From: Myotis daubentonii
Taxonomy: Eukaryota; Chordata; Mammalia; Chiroptera; Vespertilionidae
Assembly: GCF_963259705.1 (NCBI RefSeq)
Contig: NC_081844.1
Span: 104,062,671-104,126,670 of the forward strand
DNA length: 64,000 nucleotides
Direction: 5' to 3'
The position numbers were made by a program, and so were the translations under genes. Position 1 is the first letter of the stretch, and every line of letters starts with the position of its first letter. Below, piece by piece: positions 53,466-63,600 of this stretch. The notes under the pieces were generated by a model. The model was not told where the DNA came from. It did no database searches and saw nothing but the letters and a program-made list of their open reading frames with translations.

Positions 53466-55124
53466 GATGATATTTGAGTTAACCCTATACACTGTCTCAA
53501 TTTATGACCTAATTGTGGGTGTCATCTTCCCATTATATTCTTAAGGTCCTTGAGAGTGGGAAATACGTCTACTATCTGCTTGGTGTCCCAACTTCAACTC
53601 ACACAGCCCTCGGCAAGCAAGGGAGCCTTGCTTTAATAGGACCCATTGAATTTCATGAATAAATCATAAAGTAGAAGGGAGCCTGAAGAGTCAGTACCCT
53701 TCCTGGGCTACGTGAGGGGAGCCAGCTCTTTGGAGATGAATAGGACTCCCAGAGGGCTCACTTGCTTGAGTCTGTCTGCAACCTCCAGAATCTTCTTGGA
53801 GATTGGGCTTCCAGACCCATCGGCCTTACTGACAGGCCAGGCATGAAGAGGGCAGGGCTCAATGCCTTCCCCTCACTAGGTTAGGGTCAGGTGAGAGGCT
53901 TCCAGAATAGAAAGAGACATGTTATGTCAGCAGCAGGCCAAGCACCACAACATGCACAGCAAGTCCCTTCCTTTTCTCTAGGGCCTGAGGGAAAGAGAAA
54001 GTCAAAGTGTGCCGACTCCCCAAAGTCACCAGAATTGTTTGCTTTAGTAATGAAATCAATTGGGTCTCCTTCCCTAGGAACTCTTCTAGGCAGCCTCAAT
54101 GACCTCCTGGTCTACTGGTACGTTCAGAAACACCAACCTGTCTAAGCAGCAAGGGCCCAGTTGACGTTGTTATTCAGAGCAGAAACTCTGCCCTCCCCTC
54201 ACCCCCTTCATGGGTGAATGGAGAGGCCCCAGGCTTCCTGTGAGCTGGGACTCCTGGTAGGAAGGCCCAGGGATGATGGTAGGGTTCAGGACAAGGACGG
54301 AACCAAACTGCAGAGGCCTCAAATCCCAGCACAGGTGGTGCCATCATCCATGAGGATGTACAGTTGTCACATCTGGGGAACTCTGTGAGCACAGTCAGAA
54401 GAGCAGAGAACCCTAATTTGGGGCTGTTTCCACAGTTGCTTGCTTTAGCCACTGACAGCCTCATATTTTCTTGGTTTCCACACCAGTCAAATAAGTCAAA
54501 ATCAGATTATTCTCTTGCTATGAAAATTTTCATAATGCAAATGGGATGTAACCTGATCAATCTAGTAGGAAACCTGATTAGTGATGCTTGTTGATTTACA
54601 CCACTGTGGGTCTTGGAAAAAAACCCCACATGTGTGAGAAGAACGCCTGTTTGCCTCCACACCCATGACCACTTTAGTGGGGTGACTGGTTCTTCTTTGC
54701 CATTAGGATTTCCTTTTAAAAATTTTATTTTTATGTTTTGATAGTAGTTTTATTGAGATCTAATGGAGCTTCTTTTTAATAGCACCAAGCCACAATTTAT
54801 TTTGATGGTTTGGAAGCAAGTTGACTTAAGTCTTGTCTTTCATGGAATTCAGCATTTGCTCAATGACATTTAGGTTGGCTTATGCCAATTCTAAAAATCT
54901 GTTATTTTTAATTAGTAACTTAAAAAATGTCCTAATAGCAATTAAAAACCTTTATTTTTGACATTTCTGTAGGAGAAATAGCTTGGATGTCATGGTCCAA
55001 AACTCTTGCCCCTAAGCAGTTTTTTCCTCATTGAAGTTGTTTAAGAGAATCTTTTTTAAAAATAAGTTAAAGTTTATTTTAGAAACACAATTATTATGTA
55101 ATAGCAAAACAGTATCTCATTAGA
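53466..55124. other. Intronic stretch with nothing recognised
   Basis: The part 54690-55090 is strongly AT-rich ('ttttaattagtaacttaaaaaatg') and free of named repeats. It could be a worn LINE or a conserved AT-rich block. Confidence 0.35.
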
Positions 55125-55235
55125 TACCTGAGAGGGCTGAATGGCTTAACCTCTACAATGAGCTTTTCATGTTTCTCAAAGACTCAATAAATGATAGCTG
55201 TTGCAGCTGCTATCATCATCATCATCATCATCATC
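55125..55235 (+). repeat. MIR 3' fragment ending in an (ATC)n repeat
   Basis: 'agagggctgaatggcttaacctctacaatgagc' and 'aaagactcaataaatgatagctgttgcagctgc' run into about eight ATC units at 55213-55235. Confidence 0.55.
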
Positions 55236-55284
55236 CCTAGATGCTCCAGGAGGTCAGAAATACTGGAGATTTATTCCTCCTTCA

Positions 55285-55580
55285 TAGATGACTATGCTGG
55301 TCAGCAAGACTATTGACAGTAACAAATGAACTCCAAAATCTCATTGGGTTAACACAGTAGATACAGATTCCACACTCACATAAAACACTTGCTCCATCTG
55401 GTAAGATGCCGCAGAGAACTTGTGACCTCCAAGGCCAAAGTGCCTGAGGAAGAGATGGAGGAAGAAACCACACCAGCTCATAACTTCCTTGACCTAGTAG
55501 TGATGCATGTCACTTCTGCTCTCCGTGTATTGGCTAGAACTAGTCACATGGCCAAACCTAACTGCAAAGGAAGCTGGGAA
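55285..55580 (+). repeat. Old mammalian repeat, family not named
   Basis: 'caaaatctcattgggttaacacag', 'gacctccaaggccaaagtgcctgaggaag' and 'cactagtcacatggccaaacc..ctgcaaaggaagctgggaaat'-type text belongs to a common interspersed repeat I recognise but cannot name. Confidence 0.4.
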
Positions 55581-55919
55581 ATCCACAGGGACACTTGAAT
55601 ATTTGGTGTGAACTATCATAATAACCTACTTGTTTTGGCATTAAAGCAATAATATTGATCTTTTTGTTTCTTCCTTTCGTGTTTTTCTGTCAATATAGGG
55701 CACATATGGTGTGCTAAGTGCTGTGTGAGATGTTTTATACATTATCTTAATTTACCCTAAAGCGACTCTTGAAGTAAACATTGTTATTGTCATTATTTTA
55801 CACTAGGGGCCCGGTGCACGAAATTCGTGCACTGGGTGGGGGGGGGGGGAGTGTCCCTCAGCCCAGCCTGCCCCCTCTCACATACTGGGAGCCCTCAGGC
55901 GTTGACCCCCATCACCCTC

Positions 55920-56620
55920 CAATCGCAGGATCGGCCCCTTGCCCAGGCCTGACGCCTCTGACAGAAGCGTCAGGCCTGGGCAGGGGACCCTCATTTCCCC
56001 CCATCACTGGTTCTGCCCCCAGCCCAGGCCTGATGCCTCTGGCCCAGGCATCAGGCCTGGGCAGGAGACCCCCAGACCCCTCCGATTGCTGGCTCTGCCC
56101 CTTGCCCAGGCCTGATGCCTCAGCCAGAGGCATAGACCCCCATCACCCTCTGATCACCTGATCGGCCCCTTGCCCAGGCCTGATGCCTCCGCCAGAGGTG
56201 TCAGGCTTGGACAGGGGACCCCCATCTCCCCCCGATCACTGGCTCTGGCCCCCGCCCAGGCCTGAGGCCTCTGGCCCAGGAATCATGCCTGGGCAGGGGA
56301 CCCCCATCTCCCTCTGATCGCTTGCTCCACCCCCCGCCCAAGCCTGATGCCTCTGACCCAGGCTTCAGGCCCGGGCAAGGGGACCATCCTATCCCCCCAA
56401 TCCCCGGCTCAGCCCCCCACCCAGGCCTGATGCCTTGGCCAGAGGAGTTGACCCTCATCACCCTCCGATCACCAATCACCGGATCGGCCCCTTGACCAGG
56501 CCTGAGGCCTCCGGCAGAGGTGTCAGGCCTGGGCAGGGGACCCCGAGCTCCCCGCGGTTGCAGGCTCCGCCCCTGCGCAGGCCTAACGCCTCTGGCTGAG
56601 GCGTCTGGCTCGGGCAGCGG
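55920..56620 (-). repeat. Tandem array of hairpin-forming units inside the HeliBat
   Basis: About nine units of roughly 65-90 bp, each built on CCCAGGCCTGATGCCTCTG facing a near-complement CATCAGGCCTGGGCAGG, with 'gaccccca..ccgatcac.ggctc' spacers. Arms differ between units, several by compensating or single changes. Confidence 0.85.
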
Positions 56621-56798
56621 GGACCCGCAGCTGCAGCGGCCCCGCGATCGTGGGCTCTGCTTTAGGCCCAGGCAAGGGACCCCTAGCTCCCGGGACTGCC
56701 AGCTTCGACCGTGTCCAGCTCCCATCGCTGGCTCCACCCCTACTTCCTGCTATCACTGGCCAGGGCGGAAAAGGCACCTGATTCTCCGATCATGGCTC

Positions 56799-56844
56799 GG
56801 GGGCAGGGCAAAGGCGGCCCCAGGGCCGCCTTTGCCCTGCCCCC
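56799..56844. repeat. Perfect 21-bp inverted repeat with a 4-base loop
   Basis: Arms at 56799-56819 and 56824-56844 are exact complements (GGGGGCAGGGCAAAGGCGGC..). They would form a very stable GC-rich hairpin. Confidence 0.95.
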
Positions 56845-57180
56845 CAGCTCTTAGCTCCCCCCAGGGTTTCCGATCACTGTCAGTGGCAGGGGGCTTCTTC
56901 CTGCTTTCCCTTTCGCCTCCCTGCATTGTGCCTACATATGCAAATTAACGGCCATCTTGTTGGCAGTTAACTGCCAATCATAGTTGGCAGTTAATTTGCA
57001 TATAGCCCTGATTAGCCAATGAAAAGGGTATCGTCGTACGCCAATTACCATTTTTCTCTTTTATTAGTGTAGATTATGTACATAAGGCACAGAGAAGGTA
57101 TGAAACTTGTCTGAACTCACACAGCTAATAGATAAGGTTTAGATAGAGTTCTCTCTGACACCAAAATCTGTGCTTTGAAC

Positions 57181-58379
57181 ATCTTCATCATTCTTTTTCC
57201 TTAACCCTTTGGTGCCTGGTTGACCAGGAGGCCTTGCTACAATTCTAGGAGAAAGACCAGCAACGATGAATATGTGCCCATTTTATAGCTAAAGAAACTG
57301 AGTCAAAGCAGACTAGAAAACTGAATCTGTGTCCCCTTTTCCTCACTATCCAAAGCCCATTTAATGGTTTCAGAGGAAGGCTCTGAAAGCCCCTGAAAAT
57401 TATTGTCCCAGAGCAGGAGGAGGAATCCTGACCCATCTCTTAAGAACATTTACCTTTGTTTCCCTCTCGAACCTAAAGGGTCAGTCCATGCAAAACTTCA
57501 CCAAAGGTATTCTCAGTCCCAGCCAGCCCATGCAGGTGACTTTGTTCCTAGCTGTATATACATAGTTCTAGAGAGCTCCGGGGCTTGCCAGGGATCTCAC
57601 GTTGCTGGAATCCAACACACGATCAGGCATGAAAAGAAAACAAACACAAAGACCTCTAAACAACCCTTTTGAACTTTCCCGCACCTCACATTGGACCAAT
57701 TTTCCTCCAATTACACGGTTGTTAAGGAGAATGCAGAGCAGACCAGTGGCCCAAGCCTGCCTTGCCTCTGACCCCTGTCCCAGCTGCTGCTGTATGCCCA
57801 AACACGATCCAGAAGACCTTGATTTCCAGGAGGAGAGCAGGGGGTGGGGGAAGAGGGGAAGGAGTCCTGTCTGGGCAGCTGCAGCTGGACGCTACTGGCT
57901 TTGCAGGGAATGAGCCAATGGCCCTGTGTGTTCTCTTGTTCCAGGACACAAGCCCTAAGTCATTTTTTCCTAAAACAATATAGGGCACCCCAGGGGCTGT
58001 GACCAACAGGCTACTTTATCTAGGACTAAAGTATGAGCAGGGGTCTCTAGGGATCCCCCATTGGGTTGTACATGAACTACAGTAGTATACCGAGAGCTCA
58101 GACTTTAGGAAAACATGTCTAGCGTGGGAGAAAACACATATGTATGCATGTGGGTGAATGCACAGACATATGCAACATACATTGCAAACATAATGCACAT
58201 GCAACTTAACAGAGTCATGCATGTCCTTCAGAGCTGGCCAGATGCATTCCAGACCGCCGACCACTTGGCTGTGGCCAAAGCTCCAGATCCCCAGGTGATC
58301 TTTTCACCCCACATTTCATAATGGGGCCAATAGGACAGGCAGCTGCCCAGACACAAGAGTCAGGCCCCTGTCTGTCCTG
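57181..58379. other. Intronic stretch with nothing recognised
   Basis: A MIR-like scrap at 57270-57310 ('cccattttatagctaaagaaactgagtcaaag'). Otherwise plain. Chance frames at 57568-58006 lack domains. Confidence 0.4.
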
Positions 58380-58495
58380 GACCTTTTCTGAGGTACTCTC
58401 ATCTTGCATCTCTCTCTGCCTCAGGGTTTTGCACATACTCCTCCCTTCTCTGGGAATTCTCTTTATCCTACTGCCAGGGTGGCAGCTGCAGAGGT
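58380..58495 (+). repeat. L2 fragment
   Basis: 'ctctctctgcctcagggttttgcacatactcctcccttctctgggaattctctttatccta' matches the L2 'tttgcacatgctgttccctctgcctggaatgc' region. Confidence 0.5.
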
Positions 58496-58499
58496 GTTA

Positions 58500-59960
58500 A
58501 GATGAATGTATTTTGAAGGTAGAGCAGACAGAATTTTTGATGATGGACTGGAGGTGAGGTATGAGAAAGAGGGATATTAAGAGTTGATGCTTAGGAATGA
58601 AACTTTGGAATGATTGTTGCGGAGATGGAGGAGGACTGTGGGCAGAGCAGGTTTCAGGGGTCACGTTATATTTGATAAGCCTAGAATCATCCAAAAGTAG
58701 AGACCTCATAGACAATTGGATAGGCAAATCTGGACTTCAGGGATAAGACCAAGATAGAGATGTAGACGGTACTTAAAGCCACGAACCTGGATGTGGGCAT
58801 CATGGGACATGAAAAAAGAAGGGAAGAGGAATAAGGACTGAGTCCTGGGCTGCACTAGAGACCAGAGGTTGGAGGGAGCAGTTGCCAGTATGGTAAGAGG
58901 AGAAGCAAGAATAGAGGTATGGGAGTCAAGTAAGAAAGGCCCCAAGGAGAGAGGCAGGGAGTGGTTGGTTATTGAACGCTGTGATGAGGATGGCACTGGA
59001 TCTAGCAATGTGGAGTTCATTTGTGACCCGGGAAGAGTAGGCTGGTACAGAGGTAGACATGAGCTAGTAACTGGAGTGGTTCAAGGAAGAGTGGGAGGAG
59101 AAGATCAAGGGAAAATAATTTTGAAGGGTGTGGTTGATAGCCAGCAGGAAATATGGGGGTCAAGAAAGGTTCTGTTGTTTTTTCTTTAAAAAAAAAAATA
59201 TTTTATTGACTTTTTACAGAGAGGAAGGGAGAGGGATAGAGAGTTAGAAACATTGGTAAGAGAGAAACATCGATCAGCTGCCTCGTGCACTGGGGATGTG
59301 CCCACAACCAAGGTACATGCCCTTGACCAGAATCGAACCTGGGACCCTTCAGTCCGCAGGCCGACGCTCTATCCACTGAGCCAAACTGGTCAGGGCTGTT
59401 TTTCTTTTTTAACATGAGGGAAATTGCAACATGATGATATGCTGAAGAGAGGGATCCGGAAAACATTTAGAGTGAGGCTCATGAATAGGTGACAGGAAAT
59501 TCCAGTGCACAGGAATGGCAATGACCTCTGAGAAGGCCACAGACAGGTCATCAGTGGCAACAACAGGGGAGGTCGAGGCTAGGGGACAGTGTGTGGCAGA
59601 TGTGTTTGTGGGGATCTGTGGAAGTCTCTTCTGACCACTTCTACTGTCTTAGTGAGAAGGAAGCGAGATCCTCAGGAGAAACTGAGGGGGGTGAGTGAGG
59701 TGTTTGATGACTGTGGAGAGAAAGTGAAAAATAGTTGTCTAGGAAAGAGGAGGATAGTAAACTGATTGGAAAGGCTGGCGGGAGGCACCAAGTCACACTT
59801 GAAGGTAGTGATTGTGAGCTGTGAGATTCGTCCACATAAGCATGTGTTTATTCTCCAGCCACATCAAGGTTGCCTTGGTGACAGGGTGCAAACAACCCAA
59901 GATTGAATGCACCAAGATTAGGGCTTCTCCAGGTAAGCATGATGGAGGAAGATAGGGACA
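58500..59960 (+). repeat. Old LINE-tail-like repeat interrupted by a Ves SINE
   Basis: 'tgtattttgaaggtagagcagacagaatttttgatgatgg', 'ggtacttaaagccacgaacctggatg', 'aggactgagtcctgggctgcac', 'ctggatctagcaatgtggagttcatttgtgacc' are in the order of the long old repeat also seen at 35 and 52 kb. Text resumes after the SINE at 59397 with 'tcatgaataggtgacaggaaattcc', though that end is less certain. Confidence 0.55.
59188..59396 (-). mobile_element. Ves SINE, best-preserved copy
   Basis: On the minus strand: GCCCTGACCAGTTTGGCTCA, 'gtggatagagcgtcggcctgcggactgaagggtccc', AGGTTCGATTCTGGTCAAGG, 'gcatgtaccttggttgtgggcacatccccagtgcacgaggcagctgatcgatgtttctctcttacc', a pyrimidine stretch and an A-tail. Boxes A and B are near consensus. 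T-rich flanks (TGTTTTTTCTTT and TGTTTTTCTTTTTT) fit a target duplication. This is the 'tagagcgtcggcc' subtype, different from the 24- and 60-kb copies. Confidence 0.93.
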
Positions 59961-60026
59961 AGGGAGTTGAGGGAATGTAGTACTTAAAAGGGCCATGAAA
60001 TCTATGTTGGTTAAGAAAGTAAGGGA

Positions 60027-60242
60027 GGCCCAGCCAGCATGGCTCAGTGGTTGAGCATCAACCTATGAACCAGAAGGTCATGGTTGGATTCCCGGGCAGA
60101 GCACATGCCCGGGTTGCCGGCTCAATCCCCAGTAGGGGGCGTGCAGGAGGCAACCGATCAATGATTCTCTCTCATCCCTGATGTTTCTATCTCTCTCTCC
60201 CTCTCCTTTCCTCTATGAAGTCAATAAAAATATATTTTAAAA
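60027..60242 (+). mobile_element. Ves SINE, complete
   Basis: Head GCCCAGCCAGCATGGCTCAG, box A region GGCTCAGTGGTTGAGCATCA, box B region CATGGTTGGATTCCCGGGCA, then 'cacatgcccgggttgccggctcaatccccagtagggggcgtgcaggaggcaaccgatcaatgattctctctc' and a CAATAAAAATATATTTTAAA tail. A perfect 14-bp duplication, AAGAAAGTAAGGGA, lies at 60013-60026 and 60243-60256. Confidence 0.95.
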
Positions 60243-60262
60243 AAGAAAGTAAGGGAAATTGC

Positions 60263-60546
60263 TGTGGTCTGGATGTCTGTGTCCCCCTAAAGTTGTATAT
60301 TGAAATCCTAACCCCCAAGTGATGGTAGTAAGAGGTGGGACGTTGGGGAGCTGATTAGGATATGAGAGCAAAACTCTCAAGAATGGGATCAGGGCCTTTA
60401 TAAAAGAGGCTCCAGAGAGCTCCCTTGCCCCTTTTTCCTGATCTTGAACTTCCCAACCTCCAGAAGGGTGAAAAATAAATATCAGTTGTTTATAAGCTAC
60501 CAACTCTGTGGTATTTTGTTAAAGAACCCAGAACAGACGAAAACAG
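60263..60546 (+). mobile_element. MLT1/MST-like LTR (ERVL-MaLR), internally shortened
   Basis: 'tgtggtctggatgtctgtgtccccctaaagttgtatattgaaatcctaacccccaagtgatgg', 'gaatgggatcagggcctttataaaagaggctccagagagctcccttgcccc' and, after a gap, 'cttgaacttcccaacctccagaagggtgaaaaataaatatcagttgtttataagctaccaactctgtggtattttgttaaag' show both ends of the LTR. An AATAAA lies at about 60474. The middle part that normally follows 'ttgcccc' is missing. Confidence 0.8.
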
Positions 60547-60549
60547 AAG

Positions 60550-60829
60550 TAATGAGGTGGACTGGGGCTGGGCTATGTGTAAAACAAAGCATCTCTCTGA
60601 GCCTTTTGTTTCTGTGGAAATTAAAAAGAATAAGTGGGTTGGATGAGCTGATCCCCAAGATCTCTATTCTATTCTCCTTATTCTGAGAGTTGGATAGAAT
60701 ACTTAGATTCTAAATCCAGCTCTACATGACCTGTGTCCTTAAGATTTAACCTCTGCATGTTTTGGTTTCTTCGTGGTTTCTTTGTGTGAAAAACAGGAAT
60801 AATGACACCTATTAGAACATCCATTCAAA
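60550..60829 (+). repeat. MIR3-like fragment
   Basis: 'gcatctctctgagccttttgtttctgtggaaattaaaaagaataagtgggttggatgagctgatccccaagatctctattctattc' recalls the MIR3 tail 'ggggttggactagatgatctctaaggtcccttcc'. Confidence 0.45.
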
Positions 60830-60985
60830 TGTGAAGTACTGTGAGAAGAGGGATTTTTGTTTGTTTTGTTCACTGCAACTCAGAGCTTAGAATAGTTTCT
60901 AGTATCTAGAAGGTGCTGAATAAATATTTGCTGGTTGGTTGGTTGAATGAATGAATAAATGAATGAATGAATGAATGAATGAAGA
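60830..60985 (+). repeat. L2 3' end with a (TGAA)n tail
   Basis: 'tgttcactgcaactcagagcttagaatagtttctagtatctagaaggtgctgaataaatatttgctggttgg' then about ten TGAA/TGAATAAA units at 60945-60985. L2 elements normally end in such short tandem tails. Confidence 0.85.
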
Positions 60986-62695
60986 AGTGAATACCTACTT
61001 CACCAACCCCCAGAATTACTGAGCAACAAATGGATGAAGATGGTAAACTTTGTGTAAAACTTGAAGTCTATAGAGCTGTGCAATGCTGTTCAAGCACCAG
61101 GGTGCTGGCTGCTTCACTTTTGACCATTAAAACCAAGGACCTCACTAGGGACCTCCCAGAGTATTGCAATCAGTTACTGGAGGGATGCAATGGTAACAGT
61201 CAGGACTAAACATGTTGCCACAGTGCTTGATGGAGGTCCTGAGAGTATGGGGCACGAGGCACACACAAGCTCACTTGTATAGGGGATGAGGGGAAGCAGG
61301 GACAGCTTCTGAGCTACAGGAAGCCAGTGGGAGGGTGAGGTCCCTATACCACTAGGAGGGTGAGGTTGCCATATCAGCAACAGGAGGGGTGATAAAAGGA
61401 GGCCCCCAAAGACTAACTCTTTCATGTCTGTGCTGCCTGGGAACCAACACAGGAGAGCTAAGTTGAGGGAAGGGGGAGGATGGAGAATTCCTTATAAGTT
61501 AGTATTGCTCCACAAAAGCCCAGTCCATGCAGACACAGAGCATGCCTTAGCAACCTATGGTTAATATCCAGTCACTTCTACTAGGAATTAAGAGAAAAAT
61601 ACTTTAGGCAACTGGATTTTTCACACTTATAGTCCCCCAAGCAGTGACCCAGCTGGTTCTAAAGTGGAAGGCATGTGCACAGCCCACCGCAGACTTGCCA
61701 TGTTCTCTAGGCCCCTCATCTGGGTCTCCAACCTTCTGACCCACAGGTAGGAAAGTGACAGATGCAAATTGAAGGAGAAAGCCTCTGGCTGGTAGATGTC
61801 ATAGAGGGCAGGTGTGACTCAGCACAATGTTCCTGGAAGTGTACGGTTTAAAATGATCCTGTTTGAACCCGTTGGCCTTTTCTTTTGTTTTGAGAAAGTT
61901 CAAAGTAAAAAAAAAAAAAAGAAAGAAAGAAAAAGTCCTGACAGCAAAAGGATTCAAACATTCCTAGCCTGTAAATGACAAATTCTCCTTTCATTTCTGT
62001 TCTAAACACTCGCACTCAGCGAGCTCTGTTAATGATGGCGCGCTTCTCCGGGTGTTTATCTAGGTATCTAGATATATGTCTACATATCTAGCAACAAAAG
62101 ATCCTTTAAGCCTTCTCAGGCATGAGCCAAGGAATGTAGACTAATTATCTGTGACCAATTCTCATCTAGAACTAATTAGAATTTTACTTTCTCATAGCAT
62201 TTCCTTCCTGGTTCAGGTCCAAGTTTTTTCTTCTTCTTTTTTCCCTGGAAAAGGAAGCAAACCTGGATATCCTTAGAATGGAGGGTGGAAAAGGAACACA
62301 GTGAACAAGCAAAGGAGCACTTTTCAGCTTGTACTTGCATTTTGATCTGATTGAGTCTCCTTTGGTTAATTCCTGGTTTTGAATGCTTTTCCAGCCTGGA
62401 AGAATTTCTCAACCCTCTGGCTATGACATTTGAACTGAAGTCTGCAGAACAGTTTAACAGCCTCTGCTCACCTCTCTCGCTCCCACTTTGGGTGAACAGA
62501 CCTCCATCCCCACCACAGCTTTGAGATCCCATCCAGACTTGTTGGCATCTCAAACTGAACCCCAGATGTTCGCTTAGCGAGAAATAAATGAATGGCCCAA
62601 GCTGTGGACTGAACCAGTGATCCTCACAAATAGATTCCAGGTGTGTTGGCATCTGGACTGCTATCTCTCGTTTTCTGTTTTACATGCGTGCGCAT

Positions 62696-62697
<2 letters not shown>
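60986..62697. other. Intronic stretch with nothing recognised
   Basis: An A-run of 14 followed by GAAA units at 61907-61932. A 'ctaggtatctagatatatgtctacatatctag' AT-rich patch at 62061-62092. The 158-codon minus frame at 62176-62652 has no domain and is not flanked by convincing splice sites. Confidence 0.4.
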
Positions 62698-62726
<29 letters not shown>

Positions 62727-62727
62727 A
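62698..62727 (+). repeat. (CA)n microsatellite
   Basis: About 14 CA units. Confidence 0.95.
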
Positions 62728-62999
62728 CACTCATGGATACCAGTTCTACCCTGAAAAGAATTTGACACCATCTCCAGATGTAGATCTGATGTAGGATGCC
62801 AGGACTAGTTATTTAAGATGAAGCACATCTTTTGAATCATGGACAAAGGCAAAGGGCTCCAAACATACCCCCCTTTGCCCTCTAATCAAAATCATGACAC
62901 ATTTGGTGTTCAAAATCAGCTTAGGTCTGATAGAGCTTAGAACTGCAACACTATCTTAATTGGCACCAATTTTCATTGTGAACCTTAGCCACCTCCTGA
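62728..62999. other. Intronic stretch with nothing recognised
   Basis: Plain sequence. Confidence 0.4.
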
Positions 63000-63600
63000 T
63001 TTCCTATGCAACTCATCTTAGTGCAAATTTAACAAGCACCTACTGGTTGCCTACATGAAGCAAACAATGTTGAGAAGAAAAAAGAGAGAAGAAACAACAA
63101 AGAGTCCTGTTGAAACAGCGAAGCTCAAGTTACTGAACTGAAATTGATTAAAACATTCAATGATAACTAAACTCCTATTCTGTGTCATGCTGTGCGGCAC
63201 ACAACCCAGCAAGACCCTCTCCTTCAGGAGCTGATGGTCAGCCTAGTGGGGGAGAAAGATAAGTACATCAATGACCATATGCACACGCGATGTGTACTTA
63301 GAGAGACGGAAATACAGCAACTGTGGGAGGAGTCATGGAGGAGGCAATATTTGATTACTATTGTTAATAAAAAGGAGGGATGAGCCAGGGAATGAGACAC
63401 AGAGAAAGGGCAGAGAGAATAATACCTGGTGACCATTTCATGATTCATGTGAAATGATGAGAGAATCATGAGCTGGGACACTGGGCAATGGGCTTTGATT
63501 GTAAGTGAAGCAGGAAGGGAGGGCCGATTAGGCACTAGGGATTGGTGGAGGACCAAGTCTTGAAGGACAGGTAGAAAGGGATAGAATCTCCCAGGCTCGG
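63000..63600 (+). repeat. Old LINE-tail-like repeat, worn
   Basis: 'aatttaacaagcacctactggttgcctacatg', 'ccctctccttcaggagctgatggtcagcctagtgggggagaaagataag', and 'aggaggcaatatttgattac' follow the 'caggcactg...aagcttacattctagtggggga...aggcctgacatttga' order seen also at 35 kb. Confidence 0.5.

Larger units (their letters stand above)
55803..57073 (-). mobile_element. HeliBat (non-autonomous Helitron), 1271 bp
   Basis: On the minus strand it starts TCTACACTAATAAAAGAGAA right after a host A. It ends with the hairpin GTGCACGAATTTCGTGCAC, then CGGGCCCCTAG, right before a host T. TC at one end, a hairpin plus CTAG at the other, and an A|T insertion point are diagnostic of Helitrons. The end sequences match bat HeliBats as I recall them. 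The body holds a G-run, an array of GC-rich hairpins (55920-56620), a 21-bp perfect inverted repeat, and a subterminal ATTTGCAT-containing palindrome. There is no Rep/helicase gene; the 178-codon frame inside is an artefact of the repeats. Confidence 0.95.
55695..57180 (-). repeat. MIR split by the large HeliBat
   Basis: Left half to 55802: 'gtgctaagtgctgtgtgagatgttttatacattatcttaatttaccc' ... 'gtcattattttaca'. Right half from 57074: 'tatgtacataaggcacagagaaggtatgaaacttgtctgaactcacacagctaatag'. The break falls inside the conserved 'ttttacagatgagg' part of MIR. Confidence 0.88.

Noticed and set aside
55920..56620. CRISPR-like array
   Set aside because: The units are palindromic and variable, sit inside a bat Helitron, and have no unique spacers of constant length; the genome is mammalian.
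56201..56737. 178-codon minus-strand open frame
   Set aside because: It lies inside the HeliBat hairpin array. The repeated GC-rich units keep the frame open by periodicity, and the peptide is a repeat of the unit with no domain.
62176..62652. 158-codon minus-strand frame
   Set aside because: No domain, ends in a lysine-rich run from a TTTTTCTTCTTCTTTT patch, and no splice or promoter support.
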